Shown: positions 25,401-35,100 of the stretch, in pieces
How positions within the stretch are numbered: position 1 is the stretch's first letter
Layout: each line of letters begins with the position of its first letter
Assembly: GCA_003151425.1 (NCBI GenBank)
Contig: PLXO01000122.1
Coordinates: forward strand, 1-49,858
From: Acetobacteraceae bacterium
Lineage (GTDB): Bacteria > Pseudomonadota > Alphaproteobacteria > Acetobacterales > Acetobacteraceae
Reading direction: 5' to 3'
Length of the DNA stretch: 49,858 nucleotides
The notes under the pieces: generated by a model
Told to the model about the DNA's origin: nothing
Database searches by the model: none
The model's input: only the letters and a program-made list of their open reading frames with translations
Translations under genes and position numbers: made by a program

Positions 25401-27078
25401 AGCCGAAATCCGACGGCCGGCTGCGGCCGAGATGGCGATAGAGCCGATCCGGCTTGGAGATCACCTCGAAGTGGCCGTCGGCACGGCCGATCGTCTCCGC
25501 GGTGCCAAGCAGGAGGATGCCACCGTCGTTCAACGCGAAGTGGAACAGCGAGATGACCTTCGCCTGCGCCTCGGCGCCCAGATAAATCAGCAGATTCCGG
25601 CATGAAACGAGGTCGAGACGCGCGAAGGGCGGGTCGTTCAACACATCCTGTACCGTGAAAACCACCGTCCCGCGCAGCTCGGGCACGACCCGGTAACCGT
25701 GGTCTTCCTTGAAGAAGAAGCGGGCAAGCCGTGCCGGGGACACGTCCGCCGCGATGGTTTCCGGGTACAGGCCCTCGCGGGCGCTCGCGACCGCGTCCGG
25801 GTCGACGTCGGAGGCGAACACTTGCAGCCTGATGTTGCGCTTTGTCGCCGCGATCTGCTCAAGGAAGAGCATGGCGAGGGAATAGGCCTCCTCTCCCGTG
25901 CTGCATCCGGCAACCCAGATGCGGATCGGGTGATCGTACGTATGGTCGCGCACCTTGTCCGGAACGATCTTCTCCGCCAGGAGATCGAATACCTTCTGAT
26001 CACGGAAGAAGCCGGTGACGTTGATCAGCAGGTCCTTGGCGAGCAGGTCGAGCTCGTGTGGGTCGCTGCGCAGCATATCGAGATAGCGATCCACGCCATC
26101 GGTCTCGATCGCCGCCATCGCCATGCGCCGCTCGATCCGGCGCTGTAGCGTTCCCGGCTTGTAGAGCGTGAAATCGTGCGTGGTCTTCATGCGCAACAGA
26201 TCGATGAACTCGGGCAGTGCATCCCGCGCGCTGATCTGCGGTGGCTTCCCGGCGTGCGGGCGCGTGAGGGCGAGTCGCCGGTCGAATTTGACCAGCGCGG
26301 CGGGGATCCTGGCCACCGGAAGCACCATATCAACCGCGCCCGTCATGATCGCGCTGCGCGGCATGCCATCATGGCCGGCCTCGTCGGGGTCCTGCGCGAT
26401 GACGAGCCCGCCTTTTTCGTGCACGGTCATCAGACCAAGGCTGCCGTCGGAGCCTGATCCCGACAGGATCACACAGATGGCGCGCGCGCCGCACGCCTCG
26501 GCCAGCGAATGCAGCAGGAAGTCGAACGGCAGGCGCGCACCGTGGCGGGCCTGCGGTTGCACAAGGTGCAGTGCACCGTCACCGACGGACAGATAGGTTC
26601 CCGGCGGGATGATATAGAGATGGTCGCGCTCCAGCTTCATGCCATCCGTTGCCTGGCACACGGTCATCGACGTGTGCCCGGCCAGCAGCTCCACCAGCAT
26701 GCTTTCGTGGGTCGGATCGAGATGCTGGACCAGGATGAAGGCCATGCCGTTGCCGGCCGGCAGCGCTTCCACCAGCTTCCTGGAGGCATCAAGGCCGCCT
26801 GCCGAGGCGCCGATTCCGACGACCGAGAAGTCCCCGGGTCCGCGCGGCGGGCCGCGCACCGGGTCGCGGCGTCGGGTCGATCGCGGCCGGGCCGTTTTGG
26901 CTTGATGCGGACGGGTTGCTGACATTGGTCGATAGCTCACGAAATGCGTGCGTCCCGGAGGGAGGCTCAACACCACGTGATCACGGTCACTTCCTCGGCG
27001 GCGACGCTCGATTGACATCGTCACGGGCACTGACCGGCCCCCCAGTCGCGGAAACCATGCATGTACACCGCCGCGCAC
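22435..27078 (-). CDS. CheB-CheR-PAS-histidine kinase-REC-REC-LuxR hybrid regulator
   Basis: This 1547-residue protein joins a full signalling chain. Approximate order: CheB methylesterase (84-275; VVGIGASAGG, VQHLDP, GHDGMPRSA), CheR methyltransferase (285-510; WVAGCSTGEEAYS), a long Glu-rich coiled coil (705-790), PAS (795-905), HisKA with SHD at His949 (FLAAASHDLRQPLQTL), HATPase (NLLSNALKYT, DTGIGIPDEE, GLGLGLSIV), REC1 (VLVVEDDPEV...DLVLADYNLP, about 1185-1300), REC2 (FVVDDDDQV...VIDAYLPGMSG, 1325-1440) and a FixJ/LuxR HTH (LTARQRQIMELVLAGHPSKNIA, 1463-1515). CheB/CheR-headed kinases are known; ending in both a second receiver and a DNA-binding domain is unusual. Start is uncertain: the first Met gives 1547 residues, but ATG at 26925 also fits, as the domains start only at 84. 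Motif copy g is 27 bp upstream. Confidence 0.9.
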   Translation of the reverse strand: MRGGVHAWFPRLGGRSVPVTMSIERRRRGSDRDHVVLSLPPGRTHFVSYRPMSATRPHQAKTARPRSTRRRDPVRGPPRGPGDFSVVGIGASAGGLDASRKLVEALPAGNGMAFILVQHLDPTHESMLVELLAGHTSMTVCQATDGMKLERDHLYIIPPGTYLSVGDGALHLVQPQARHGARLPFDFLLHSLAEACGARAICVILSGSGSDGSLGLMTVHEKGGLVIAQDPDEAGHDGMPRSAIMTGAVDMVLPVARIPAALVKFDRRLALTRPHAGKPPQISARDALPEFIDLLRMKTTHDFTLYKPGTLQRRIERRMAMAAIETDGVDRYLDMLRSDPHELDLLAKDLLINVTGFFRDQKVFDLLAEKIVPDKVRDHTYDHPIRIWVAGCSTGEEAYSLAMLFLEQIAATKRNIRLQVFASDVDPDAVASAREGLYPETIAADVSPARLARFFFKEDHGYRVVPELRGTVVFTVQDVLNDPPFARLDLVSCRNLLIYLGAEAQAKVISLFHFALNDGGILLLGTAETIGRADGHFEVISKPDRLYRHLGRSRPSDFGFLRSAADAVRVPARPGQGRPQSRQATLAELCRRLVMETHAPAAVLINSKHECLYTMGPTERYLHVAPGQPTHDLLAMARQDLRIKLRSAIQRSSQENARIVLAGGRTNHDGNSVSFNIDVQPVASEGETLLLICFVEQPQQEQEQDHPGTSRDSGTSQAIGTKRDIPRIAALEKELEATRTELQSAVHNLEISTEEQKAINEEALSVNEEYQSANEELLTSKEELQSLNEELTALNSQLQETLERQRTTSNDLQNILYSTDVATIFLDTNLNIRFFTPATKSLFSVIPSDVGRPLADLNLLAADSTLLADARTVLRSLAPIEREIAAQNGAWYTRRVLPYRTQDNGGEGVVITFADITERRHVADELEAAKRQAELATMAKSRFLAAASHDLRQPLQTLALLQGLLAKIVEGERAKKLVARIDETLSAVAAMLNTLLDINQIETGTVHAESVSFPVSGLLTQLKDEFTYHAQAKGLALRVVPCDLSIQSDPRLLEQMIRNLLSNALKYTKRGKVLLGCRRHEGTLSIEVWDTGIGIPDEELHAIFEEYHQLHNPARERSRGLGLGLSIVQRLGKMLGHRVRVRSRPGKGSVFVVEVMLAPRGPAPQPAPHRHGVHDATVAGARGTGMVLVVEDDPEVRELLELFLKEEGHRAATAPDGTAALHLVAGGTVRPDLVLADYNLPNGMDGLQVIAKLRERLHREIPAVILTGDISTGALRDIGLQSCIQLNKPVKLQELTQVIQRLLPPAHAAVQVHAPRAAEAAGRAEPSVIFVVDDDDQVRATIREVLEDDGRHVEDYATCEAFLADYRPGREACLVIDAYLPGMSGLELLQQLRDAGHHLPSIMITGNSDVPMAVQAMKAGASDFIEKPITRGELLAGVERALDQSRDSSKLSARQEDAARHVAGLTARQRQIMELVLAGHPSKNIAADLRISQRTVENHRASIMKKTGTKSLPALARLALVAAGDGADAMLAQVGAPGAAVRQTAGR

Positions 27079-27104
27079 GCAAACTCAACGCCTCGGCGGC
27101 GGAC

Positions 27105-27118
27105 TGAGTAGATTCCGC
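27105..27118 (-). promoter_or_regulatory. TCGGAAWCTACYYA motif, copy g
   Basis: On the minus strand it reads GCGGAATCTACTCA, ending 27 bp before the first possible start codon of the sensor-kinase gene, so it could lie in that promoter. Confidence 0.45.
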
Positions 27119-27190
27119 AACTAGCAACGTCGGCCCCATTTCGATGACATTGTACCTACAGAGGCCACCCAGTTAGAGGGAGCGGTCGGC

Positions 27191-27856
27191 ATGGCGCATG
27201 ATGACGGCGGGGCCACACGGGCGATGCGTGGCGAAGGCGGGGAAGGCGAAGCTGCCGGCGGCGAAGGCGTGGGCATTAGCCACGGCGAGGGAAGGCTGAG
27301 CGCCCCACCGGGCCGGTTGATCCGGACGATGGAGGGACACATCACCTCCTGGTCCGCGGACATGCAGCGACGCTACGGATTTACCAGCGAGGAAGCCCAC
27401 GGGCGCACATCGCACCAACTGCGCAGGACCATTTTTCCGCAGGCATTGCAGGCAATCGAGGGAACGCTCCAGCAGCGGAACAGTTGGAGTGGCGGGGTGA
27501 TTCATCGTCATGCCGATGGCAGGGCGGTCATGGCGGCAAACCACTGGTACGTGTATCGTGACATTGACCGTGATGCTTGCCTCGTCACGGAAGTGCACTC
27601 TGATATTGCGCCGGACGGCGGCGGTGTCTTCCACCAACTTGCCGACGTGCTTGCGGCGCTGGCGCGCGAGCTGAGTGAGCCGCTGACGGCAATCAACAAC
27701 TACGTCGCGGGCGTGCAGCTACTTCTCCAGCATGGCTGGCCGGACCGGCAGAGCGTGCGCGAGGCGATGGCGCAGGCGTCCGGCCAGGTTGTGCGCGGTG
27801 CGGCAGGCGTGAACCTGCTGCGCCATCTGGCCAACGACATGCGAGCTACCTCGTGA
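27191..27856 (+). CDS. PAS protein with a degenerate histidine-kinase dimerisation helix
   Basis: The 221-residue protein has a disordered Gly/Glu-rich start, a PAS domain (about 40-140: GHITSWSADMQRRYGFTSEEAHG ... IHRHADGRAVMAANHWY) and a final segment resembling the HisKA helix of FixL-type kinases (LAALARELSEPLTAINNYVAGVQLLL, 154-179). In active kinases the box reads (A/L)HELNQPLTA; here Arg159 takes the place of the phosphoacceptor His, and no HATPase domain follows. It therefore cannot autophosphorylate. It may bind a ligand and act by pairing with a true kinase, or it may be a decayed remnant. It is divergent from the hybrid-kinase gene, sharing a 112-bp spacer. Confidence 0.8.
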   Translation: MAHDDGGATRAMRGEGGEGEAAGGEGVGISHGEGRLSAPPGRLIRTMEGHITSWSADMQRRYGFTSEEAHGRTSHQLRRTIFPQALQAIEGTLQQRNSWSGGVIHRHADGRAVMAANHWYVYRDIDRDACLVTEVHSDIAPDGGGVFHQLADVLAALARELSEPLTAINNYVAGVQLLLQHGWPDRQSVREAMAQASGQVVRGAAGVNLLRHLANDMRATS

Positions 27857-27885
27857 ACGTCGAGCAGCGGAGGTTCCCGACACTT

Positions 27886-27945
27886 CTATCGCCCGCATAG
27901 CTATCGCCCGCAGATCTATCGCCCGCAGATCTATCGCCCGCAGAT
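27886..27945. repeat. Four tandem copies of a 15-bp unit
   Basis: CTATCGCCCGCAGAT is repeated at 27901, 27916 and 27931 without change, preceded by a copy with a changed end (27886). The unit length is a multiple of three and in the minus-strand frame codes the pentamer IDLRA, but no gene is supported there. Confidence 0.9.
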
Positions 27946-27982
27946 CTATCGATTGGGTGATGCGACGAGCAGCGCGGCAGGT

Positions 27983-27996
27983 TGAGTAGTTTCCGA
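27983..27996 (-). promoter_or_regulatory. TCGGAAWCTACYYA motif, copy h
   Basis: On the minus strand it reads TCGGAAACTACTCA. Flanking bases upstream (ATAGCT...GGCCGGC) match those of copy c. Confidence 0.5.
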
Positions 27997-28168
27997 CCCT
28001 GCTTCGCCGGCCTCCCATCAGCTATGGTGGCATCGGTCGGTCCCAAGCGAACAGCCTTTCGCTGCTTGCATTGCCCGAGTGGGCGCCGTGCCCATCCCGC
28101 CGCGGCGAAATTGACGTCCGCGTTCGTCGATACGACGTCCGCGTCCGTCGATACCTGGAGATCCGACC

Positions 28169-28531
28169 ATGCAGCCGACCCTCGATACGCCGTCCGAGAA
28201 CATCCGGATCCCAAGGTATACGGCCGCAAACCGTCGAGCGTCTGAAGCACCTCGCGGCGTTCGCCCAATCCGTACGGCAGGCCACCGACAAGCGGCGTCG
28301 GAAGGTCGTAACCCGCGCCGCGCCGATATGAGATACATCGATGGTTCCGACGCACGGTCGCATGGCGCGGTTGACGATTTCGCACCGGTGCGAATGACCG
28401 CGCGCCCGCCCGATCTTGTGTCCGCATCGGCCAACGCGAGTCGGGCGACGTCAGCGCTGCGCAATCCTAGCGAAATTGCGGCGGGCCAGGACGGTGCGGG
28501 CCAGCATGGGGCCGGGGAGGCGGATCGTTGA
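28169..28531 (+). CDS. Doubtful ORF coupled to the response regulator
   Basis: ATG 28169 follows a good GGAGATC Shine-Dalgarno sequence and the frame ends in a TGA overlapping the TTG start of the response regulator (TTGA), which would allow coupling. The 120-residue product is Arg/Ala/Ser-rich and shows no fold. In another frame the same DNA gives VERLKHLAAFAQSVRQATDKRRRK, which looks more protein-like, so the locus may be a frameshifted relic. Not recognised. Confidence 0.3.
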   Translation: MQPTLDTPSENIRIPRYTAANRRASEAPRGVRPIRTAGHRQAASEGRNPRRADMRYIDGSDARSHGAVDDFAPVRMTARPPDLVSASANASRATSALRNPSEIAAGQDGAGQHGAGEADR

Positions 28532-28938
28532 GCGCGCTTCGCGTCCTGGTGGTTGAGGATGACGCCATGATCGGCATGCTGCTCGCCGAGATGCTCGCCG
28601 GCATGGGCCATAAGGTCTGCGCCATCGAGGCCACTGAGGCTGATGCGGTGACCGCCGCCGCTCGTTGCAGGCCGGACCTGATGATCGTCGATGTGCGGTT
28701 GGGCGACGGAAGCGGCATCGACGCCGTCACGGAAATTCACCGCACCGGGCCGGTTCCGCACGTCTTCGTCAGTGGCGACATTACGGCGGTGAAGGCGCTG
28801 CGGCCAAACGCGGTCATCATTCAGAAGCCCTATCGTGAGTCCGACCTCGCTCGGGTCATACGGCGCGCGCTCGACGCCCCGGCGATCGTCAAGGAGACGC
28901 CGAGAAACCAACGAACTATTCCGATACCAGTACGATAA
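28528..28938 (+). CDS. Single-domain response regulator (CheY-like)
   Basis: The 136-residue protein is one receiver domain: acidic pair in VLVVEDDAMI, phosphoacceptor Asp55 in LMIVDVRLGDG, Ser82 in HVFVSGD and Lys100 in IIQKPY. There is no output domain; the basic tail (about 118-136) is short. It probably takes phosphate from a histidine kinase such as the hybrid protein encoded nearby and hands it on or titrates it. Translation starts at TTG 28528 with a GGGGAGG Shine-Dalgarno sequence upstream. Confidence 0.88.
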   Translation: MSALRVLVVEDDAMIGMLLAEMLAGMGHKVCAIEATEADAVTAAARCRPDLMIVDVRLGDGSGIDAVTEIHRTGPVPHVFVSGDITAVKALRPNAVIIQKPYRESDLARVIRRALDAPAIVKETPRNQRTIPIPVR

Positions 28939-28950
28939 GCCGCTCGACTA

Positions 28951-29089
28951 CTCCCCCTCCCCTTGAGGCTTGGGCCGCGAAGCGGACCAAGGTTGGGGGA
29001 GGGGTTGAACCCCGCCGACCGGTGCGTGCGTGACCCCTCCCCCCATCCTTGGTCCGCTTCGCGGCCCAAGCCCTCAAGCGGAGGGGGAG
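28951..29089. repeat. Long inverted pair of CCTTGGTCCGC palindromes
   Basis: 28951-29007 reads CTCCCCCTCCCCTTGAGG, then CTTGGGCCGCGAAGCGGACC and AAGGTTGGGGGAGGGGTT; 29031-29089 is nearly its reverse complement. Each copy also contains its own GGGCCGC/GCGG palindrome. The pair separates the response regulator from the glucan synthase. Related copies lie at 38066-38206 and 73-109. Confidence 0.8.
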
Positions 29090-29111
29090 AAGACCACACA
29101 TTGAGGTCCAG

Positions 29112-32100
29112 TTGAGAACGTTCCTTCGCCGTGCCTTCGGACGCCCGCGGCTTGCATCACCCTGGCACAGCGGCGAACCCGTTCGCGAAGAGCTGTTCAG
29201 CGTCGAACGCCTGCAGCAGCACGCGCGCAGCCTCGCGGCCGCGCAGCCGGTCACGCCGAAGCCGACCAGGGGCCAGCCATTGGCCGGCCGGCTCGCCGAC
29301 AACGGCGCCGTTCTGCTCCACGCCTACCGCGCGATCGTCAGCTCGATCAATGAGCGCCGCCCCATCACGCCGGCGGCCGAATGGCTGGTCGACAACTATT
29401 ACCTCGTCGAGCGGCAGATTCGCGAAATCCGCTCCGCCCTGCCACCGGGTTATTATCGGCAATTGCCGAAGCTGGTTGATGGGCCGTTCACCGGATATCC
29501 AAGGGTGTTCGGCGTCGCCTGGGCTTTCGTCGCCCACACCGACAGTCACTTCGACACCGAGATGCTGTGCCGCTTCCTGCAAGCCTATCAGGAGGTACAG
29601 CCGCTGACGATCGGCGAACTCTGGGCGGTCGCGATCACGCTCAAGATCGTGCTGGTCGAAAACCTCAGACGTCTCGCCGACGGAATCACGCAAAACAGCG
29701 CCGCGCGGCAGGAAGCGGATGGCCTTGCCGACCGCCTGCTGGGTGCGGGAGACCGCACCGCGGAGCCGGTGTCGGTCGTGCTTGCGGCGCACCAGGGCAC
29801 CGCGTTGCCGGCCACGTTCGCGGTCCAGCTCCTGCTCCGGCTGCGCGATCAGGATCCCCGGATCATTCCGGCGTTGACCTGGCTCGACCGGCATCTCGCA
29901 GCGCAGGGGAAGACGGCGGACGCCGTGGTGCACGACGAACATCAGCGGCAGGGCGCCAGCACCATCTCGGTGCGCAACATCATCACCAGCATGCGGCTGA
30001 TCTCCGACGTCGATTGGACCGAGCTGTTCGAGAGAGTCAGCGTGGTGAACGACGCACTCTCCGCCGGCGTCGTGTTTCGCGACATGGATTTCCCGACGCG
30101 CAATCTCTACCGCAGCGCCATCGAGCGGCTGGCGCGCGGGGCGCATCGCACGGAGCTCGACGTCGCCCGACGTGCCGTCCTGGCGGCCCAGCAGGCAACT
30201 GGCGAACTGGCAACGAGCAAGCAGACAAGCGGCGGGCAGGCGTGCGGTGAGCAGACAACTGGCAGGCCTGGCGGTGCGCAGACAACTGGTGCGCTTGGCG
30301 GTGAGCAGACAACGGGTGGGCCTGGCGGTGAGCAGACAACGGGTGGGCCTGGCAGCGTGGAGGCGGACCGCCACGGTGATCCCGGCTATCATCTGCTCGG
30401 CGACGGATGCCGCGCCTTCGAGATGGCGATCGGCTTCCGACCGCCCTTGCGTGCCTGGCTGGAACGCCTGAGCCGGCGATTCGGCATCGCCGGCTACGTG
30501 GGCGCGGGCATTATGGTGGCCGCTGCCCTGCTCGCAATCCCGCTGATCATTCTGCATGCGAATGGGTTGGGGCTGGCGTGGCTGAGCCTGCTCGTGGTCC
30601 TGGGGATGATCCCGGCGCTCGGCGCGGCGGTGGCGCTGGTGAACCGCGAGGTGACGCACGGCCTTGGCGCGACGTTGTTGCCCGCCTTGGAACTTCGCAC
30701 TGGCGTACCCACGCCGCTGCGTACGATCGTCGTGGTGCCGACGTTGCTGATGACGAAGGAGGCCATCGAGGCGCAGATCGCGCATCTGGAGGTCCACCAC
30801 CTCGCGAGCCCGGACGGCGATCTGTACTTCGCCCTGCTGTCCGACTGGGCGGATGCGGCGACCGAGCACGTCGACGGCGATGCGGCGCTGCTGGCGGCGG
30901 CGGCAGACGGCATCGCCCGGCTCAACCGGCGCTACGGCCGCGCGCCTGGCGGCGACCGGTTCCTGCTGCTGCATCGCAAGCGGGTCTGGAATGCTGGCGA
31001 GGCGCGCTGGATCGGCTGGGAACGCAAGCGCGGCAAGCTGCACGAGCTGAACCGGCTGTTGCGCGGCGCGAAAGACACCAGTTTCATCCGCCCCGATTTC
31101 GCGCACGGGCCCGATTTCGCGCACGGGCCCGATTTCGCGCGCGGGGATGGGCAATCGCCAATGGTGCCCGACGGCGTCCGCTACGTCATTACGCTCGACG
31201 CCGATACCAGGCTGCCGCGCGACGCCGTCCGCCGGCTGATCGGCAAGATGGCGCATCCGCTCAACCGGCCGCGCTTCGACGCGACGCTCGGCCGGGTGGT
31301 GGCGGGCCATGGCCTGCTGCAACCACGGATCACGCCCGCGTTGCCGATCGGCGGTGAGGGCTCGCTGTTCCAGCGCGTGTTTTCCAGCATGAACGGCATC
31401 GACCCCTATTCCGCGGCCGTCTCCGACGTCTACCAGGACCTGTTCGACGAAGGCTCGTATGCCGGCAAGGGCATCTATGATATCGATGCCTTCGAGGCCG
31501 CGCTGGATGGCCGGGTGCCGGACTCGACCCTACTCAGCCACGATCTGTTCGAGGGCAGCTTGGCCCGCGCCGGGCTCGCGTCCGATATCGAGGTCGTCGA
31601 GGACTTCCCCACCCGCTACGACGTCGACGCACTGCGCCGCCACCGCTGGGCGCGCGGCGACTGGCAATTGCTGCCGTGGATGCTTGGTCGTGGGCCGATC
31701 GCCCACACCGAGCCGCAACGCAACGCGATCCCGTGCGGCGCAATCCCGGGCAACGCGATCCCCGGCAACGCGATTCTGGCCAACGCGATGCTGGCCGACG
31801 CGATGCTGGGCGACGCGATGCCGGGCAACGCGATGCTGGCCGACGCGATGCCGGGCAACACGACTACGCACGGCGCAATGCCGGCGCTCGGCCGCTGGAA
31901 GATGTTCGACAATCTGCGGCGAACGTTGTCGGCACCCGCCTGCATGCTCGCCCTGCTGGTGGGGTTTGCGCTGCCGTTGGCGGCCGCTTCGGTGTGGACC
32001 GGCTTCATCCTGCTGACGATCCTGCTGCCCCCGCTCATCCCCGTCGCCAGCGAGATCCTGCCACGCCGCGCCGCGGTCACCGCGCGCAGCCATTTCGGCG

Positions 32101-35100
32101 CGCTCGGCACCGAACTGTGGCTTGCGCTGTCCCAGTCGGCGCTCATTGTCACTTTCCTGGCGCACCAGGCTTGGCTGATGGGTGATGCGATCGCGCGTAC
32201 GTTAGTGCGGCTCTTCGTCACGCGCCGGCATCTTCTCGAATGGGTGACGGCGGCCCAGGCGGCGACCGGTCCGCGGCTCGACCTCCTCGGCTTCTATCGC
32301 GTGATGGCTGGCGGGGTCGGGCTCGGCGGTCTGGCGCTGCTGGTCGCCCTGCTATCGGGCCACGCCACGGGGCACGGCACCTGGCCGCTGGCGGTGCCGC
32401 TTGTGGCGCTCTGGATCGCCTCACCGGCGATTGCGTGCTGGATCAGCCGGCCTTCCCGCACCGAAGACTGGAGGCCGATGTCGGCGGCCGACGCCCAGAC
32501 GCTGCGGCTGATCGCACGGCGAACCTGGCGTTACTTCGAGACCTTCGTGACGGCGGAGGACCACATGCTGCCGCCCGACAATTTCCAGGACGACCCGGCG
32601 CCGGCACTGGCGCACCGGACGTCGCCGACCAATATTGGTCTTTACCTGCTTTCAGTGGCGACCGCCCGTGATTTCTGTTGGCTGGGAACCACCGAGGCGG
32701 CTGAGCGCCTGGATGCGACGCTGGCCACCATGGGCCGCCTCGACCGGTTCCGCGGGCATTTCTACAACTGGTACGACACGCAGGATCTGCGCCCGCTCGA
32801 TCCGGAGTATGTCTCCACGGTCGACAGCGGCAACCTGGCCGGCCACCTGATCACGCTTGCCAACGCCTGCAGCGAGTGGGCCCTCCGGCCGCCAACGCCG
32901 GCGCGGCGCCTGGAAGGGATCGCCGACGCACTCGACCTTGCGCGTGACGCGAGCGAGCAGTTGCGCGACGGGCGGCGCACCCAAACCGTGACCTGGCAGG
33001 AACTCGATGACGCGCTGATCCGGCTTGCCGGCGGCCTGCGAACGCCTGCGGTGGACGGCGAGAGCCTTCCGGCGCTGCTGGCGGACCTTGCGCAACAGGG
33101 CGAGATCGTGGCCGACATCGCGGCTGCGTTCGCTGCCGAACGCGGCGACGGCAACGGCGCGGACATGCTGTTCTGGATCGCCGCGGCGCGCCGCGCGATC
33201 GACAGCCATCGGCGCGACCTGATCGCATCGCCGGACGCGACAGCAGCTTTGGCGGCACGCCTCGCCGCACTCGAAACGACCGCGCGGACCACGGCGCTCG
33301 AGATGGGCTACGACTTTCTGGTCGACCACGAGCGCAAACTGCTGTCGATCGGCTACCAGGTGCGGGAAGCGATCCTCGACCCGAACTGCTACGATCTACT
33401 CGCCTCCGAAGCGCGGCTCGCCAGCTTCATGGCGATTGCCAAAGGCGACGTTCCGGCCCGCCATTGGTTCCGCCTCGGCCGCGCCGTCACACCAGTCGCG
33501 CAGGGCGCCGCGCTGCTCTCCTGGTCGGGCTCGATGTTCGAGTACCTGATGCCCGAATTGGTCATGCGCGCCCCGATTGGCAGTCTGCTGGAACAGACCA
33601 GCCGGCTGATCGTGCGCCAGCAGATCAGCTATGGCACCGCGCGCGGCCTGCCCTGGGGGATCTCGGAATCCGCCTACAACGCGCGCGACCTCGAGTTCAC
33701 CTACCAATACTCGAACTTCGGCGTCCGCGGCCTCGGGTTGAAGCGCGGCCTGGGCGACAATGCCGTCGTGGCGCCCTATGCAACGGCGCTTGCGAGCATG
33801 GTCGATCCGGCGGCGTCGGCGCGCAATTTCACGCGGTTGGCCGACCTCGGCGCGCGCGGCCGCTATGGCTTCTATGAAGCGCTGGACTACACGGCGAGCC
33901 GCCTGCCGGAGGGGGCCAGCGTCGCCATTGTGCGCGCCTTCATGGCACACCATCAGGGCATGACGATCGTCGCTATCGGCGATGCGCTGCTGGATGGCGC
34001 GATGCGGGCGCGATTTCACGCCGAACCGATGGTCCAGGCGACCGAGCTGCTGCTGCAGGAGGGCACCCCACGCGATGTCGCGGTCGTGCGTCCCTGGATG
34101 GCGGAAGCCAGGTCCGACGCAAGGGTGCGCGACCAGGCATCGGAGGGCGGCAGGCGGCTGACCACCGCGCACACCACCTCGCTCGCCACCCATCTGCTGT
34201 CCAACGGCACCTACGCGGTGATGCTGACGGCCGCGGGATCCGGCTACAGCCGCTGGCGGGGTATGGCCGTGACGCGCTGGCGCGAGGACGCCACCTGCGA
34301 CGACTGGGGCGCCTACATCTTCCTGCGTGACGTTCGCAGCGGCAAGATCTGGTCGGCCGGCTACCAGCCGAGCGGTGCCGAACCCGATGCCTATGACGTC
34401 CTGTTCAACGAGGATCACGCCGAGTTCACCCGGCACGACGGTGCGCTCACGACAACGCTGGACGTGCTCGTCTCGGCCGAAGACGATGCCGAGGTCAGGC
34501 GCGTTTCGATCATGAATTCCGGCCTCCGGGCGCACGAAATCGACGTGACGTCCTATGCCGAGCTGGTGCTGGCGCCGCCGGAAGACGACGTCGCGCACCC
34601 GGCCTTCATGAAGCTGTTCGTCGCCACCGAGTATCTCGCCGAGCACGGCACCATCCTGGCCACACGGCGGCGGCGTACGCCGGGAGAGCAGGAGATCTGG
34701 GCGGCGCATCTGGCCATCGTCGACGGCGAGGCAGTGGGAAAGCCGGAGGTGGAAACCGACCGGGCGAGGTTCCTCGGCCGCGGCCACAGCGTTGGTCGGC
34801 CAGTGGCGGTGACCGACGGCCGGCCGTTGTCCAACACGGTCGGCACCGTGCTCGATCCGGTGTTCGCGCTGCGCCGCCGCGTGCGCGTGGCACCCGGCGC
34901 GACGGTACGCATTGCCTTCTGGACGATGGTTGCCGCATCACGCGCCGCGGTGCTGAGCCTGGTCGACCGGCATCGCGACGCCACCGCATTCGAGCGGGCG
35001 ACCACGCTGGCCTGGACCCAGGCGCAGGTGCAACTGCATCATCTCGGCATCGATTCGGGCGAGGCCGGCCTGTTCCAGCGCCTCGCCGGCCACCTGCTGT

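Larger units (their letters stand above)
27857..28527. other. Spacer with 15-bp repeats, motif copy h and a doubtful ORF
   Basis: Between the PAS gene and the response regulator lie a 15-bp tandem repeat (27886-27945), motif copy h (27983-27996) and an ORF at 28169-28531 of uncertain reality. Nothing else is recognised. Confidence 0.55.

Noticed and set aside
27886-27945. CRISPR array
   Set aside because: The 15-bp units follow each other directly without spacers and no cas gene is near.
15525-27996. EcfG-type general stress promoters as an explanation of the 14-bp motif
   Set aside because: The motif has CGGAAAC or CGGAATC, not GGAAC with a CGTT about 16-17 bp later; I could not find the second box consistently.
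29157-31322. 721-codon open frame antisense to the glucan synthase gene
   Set aside because: Product is Arg/His/Gln-rich, follows the opposite gene's codon pattern and even carries its tandem repeats in reverse.
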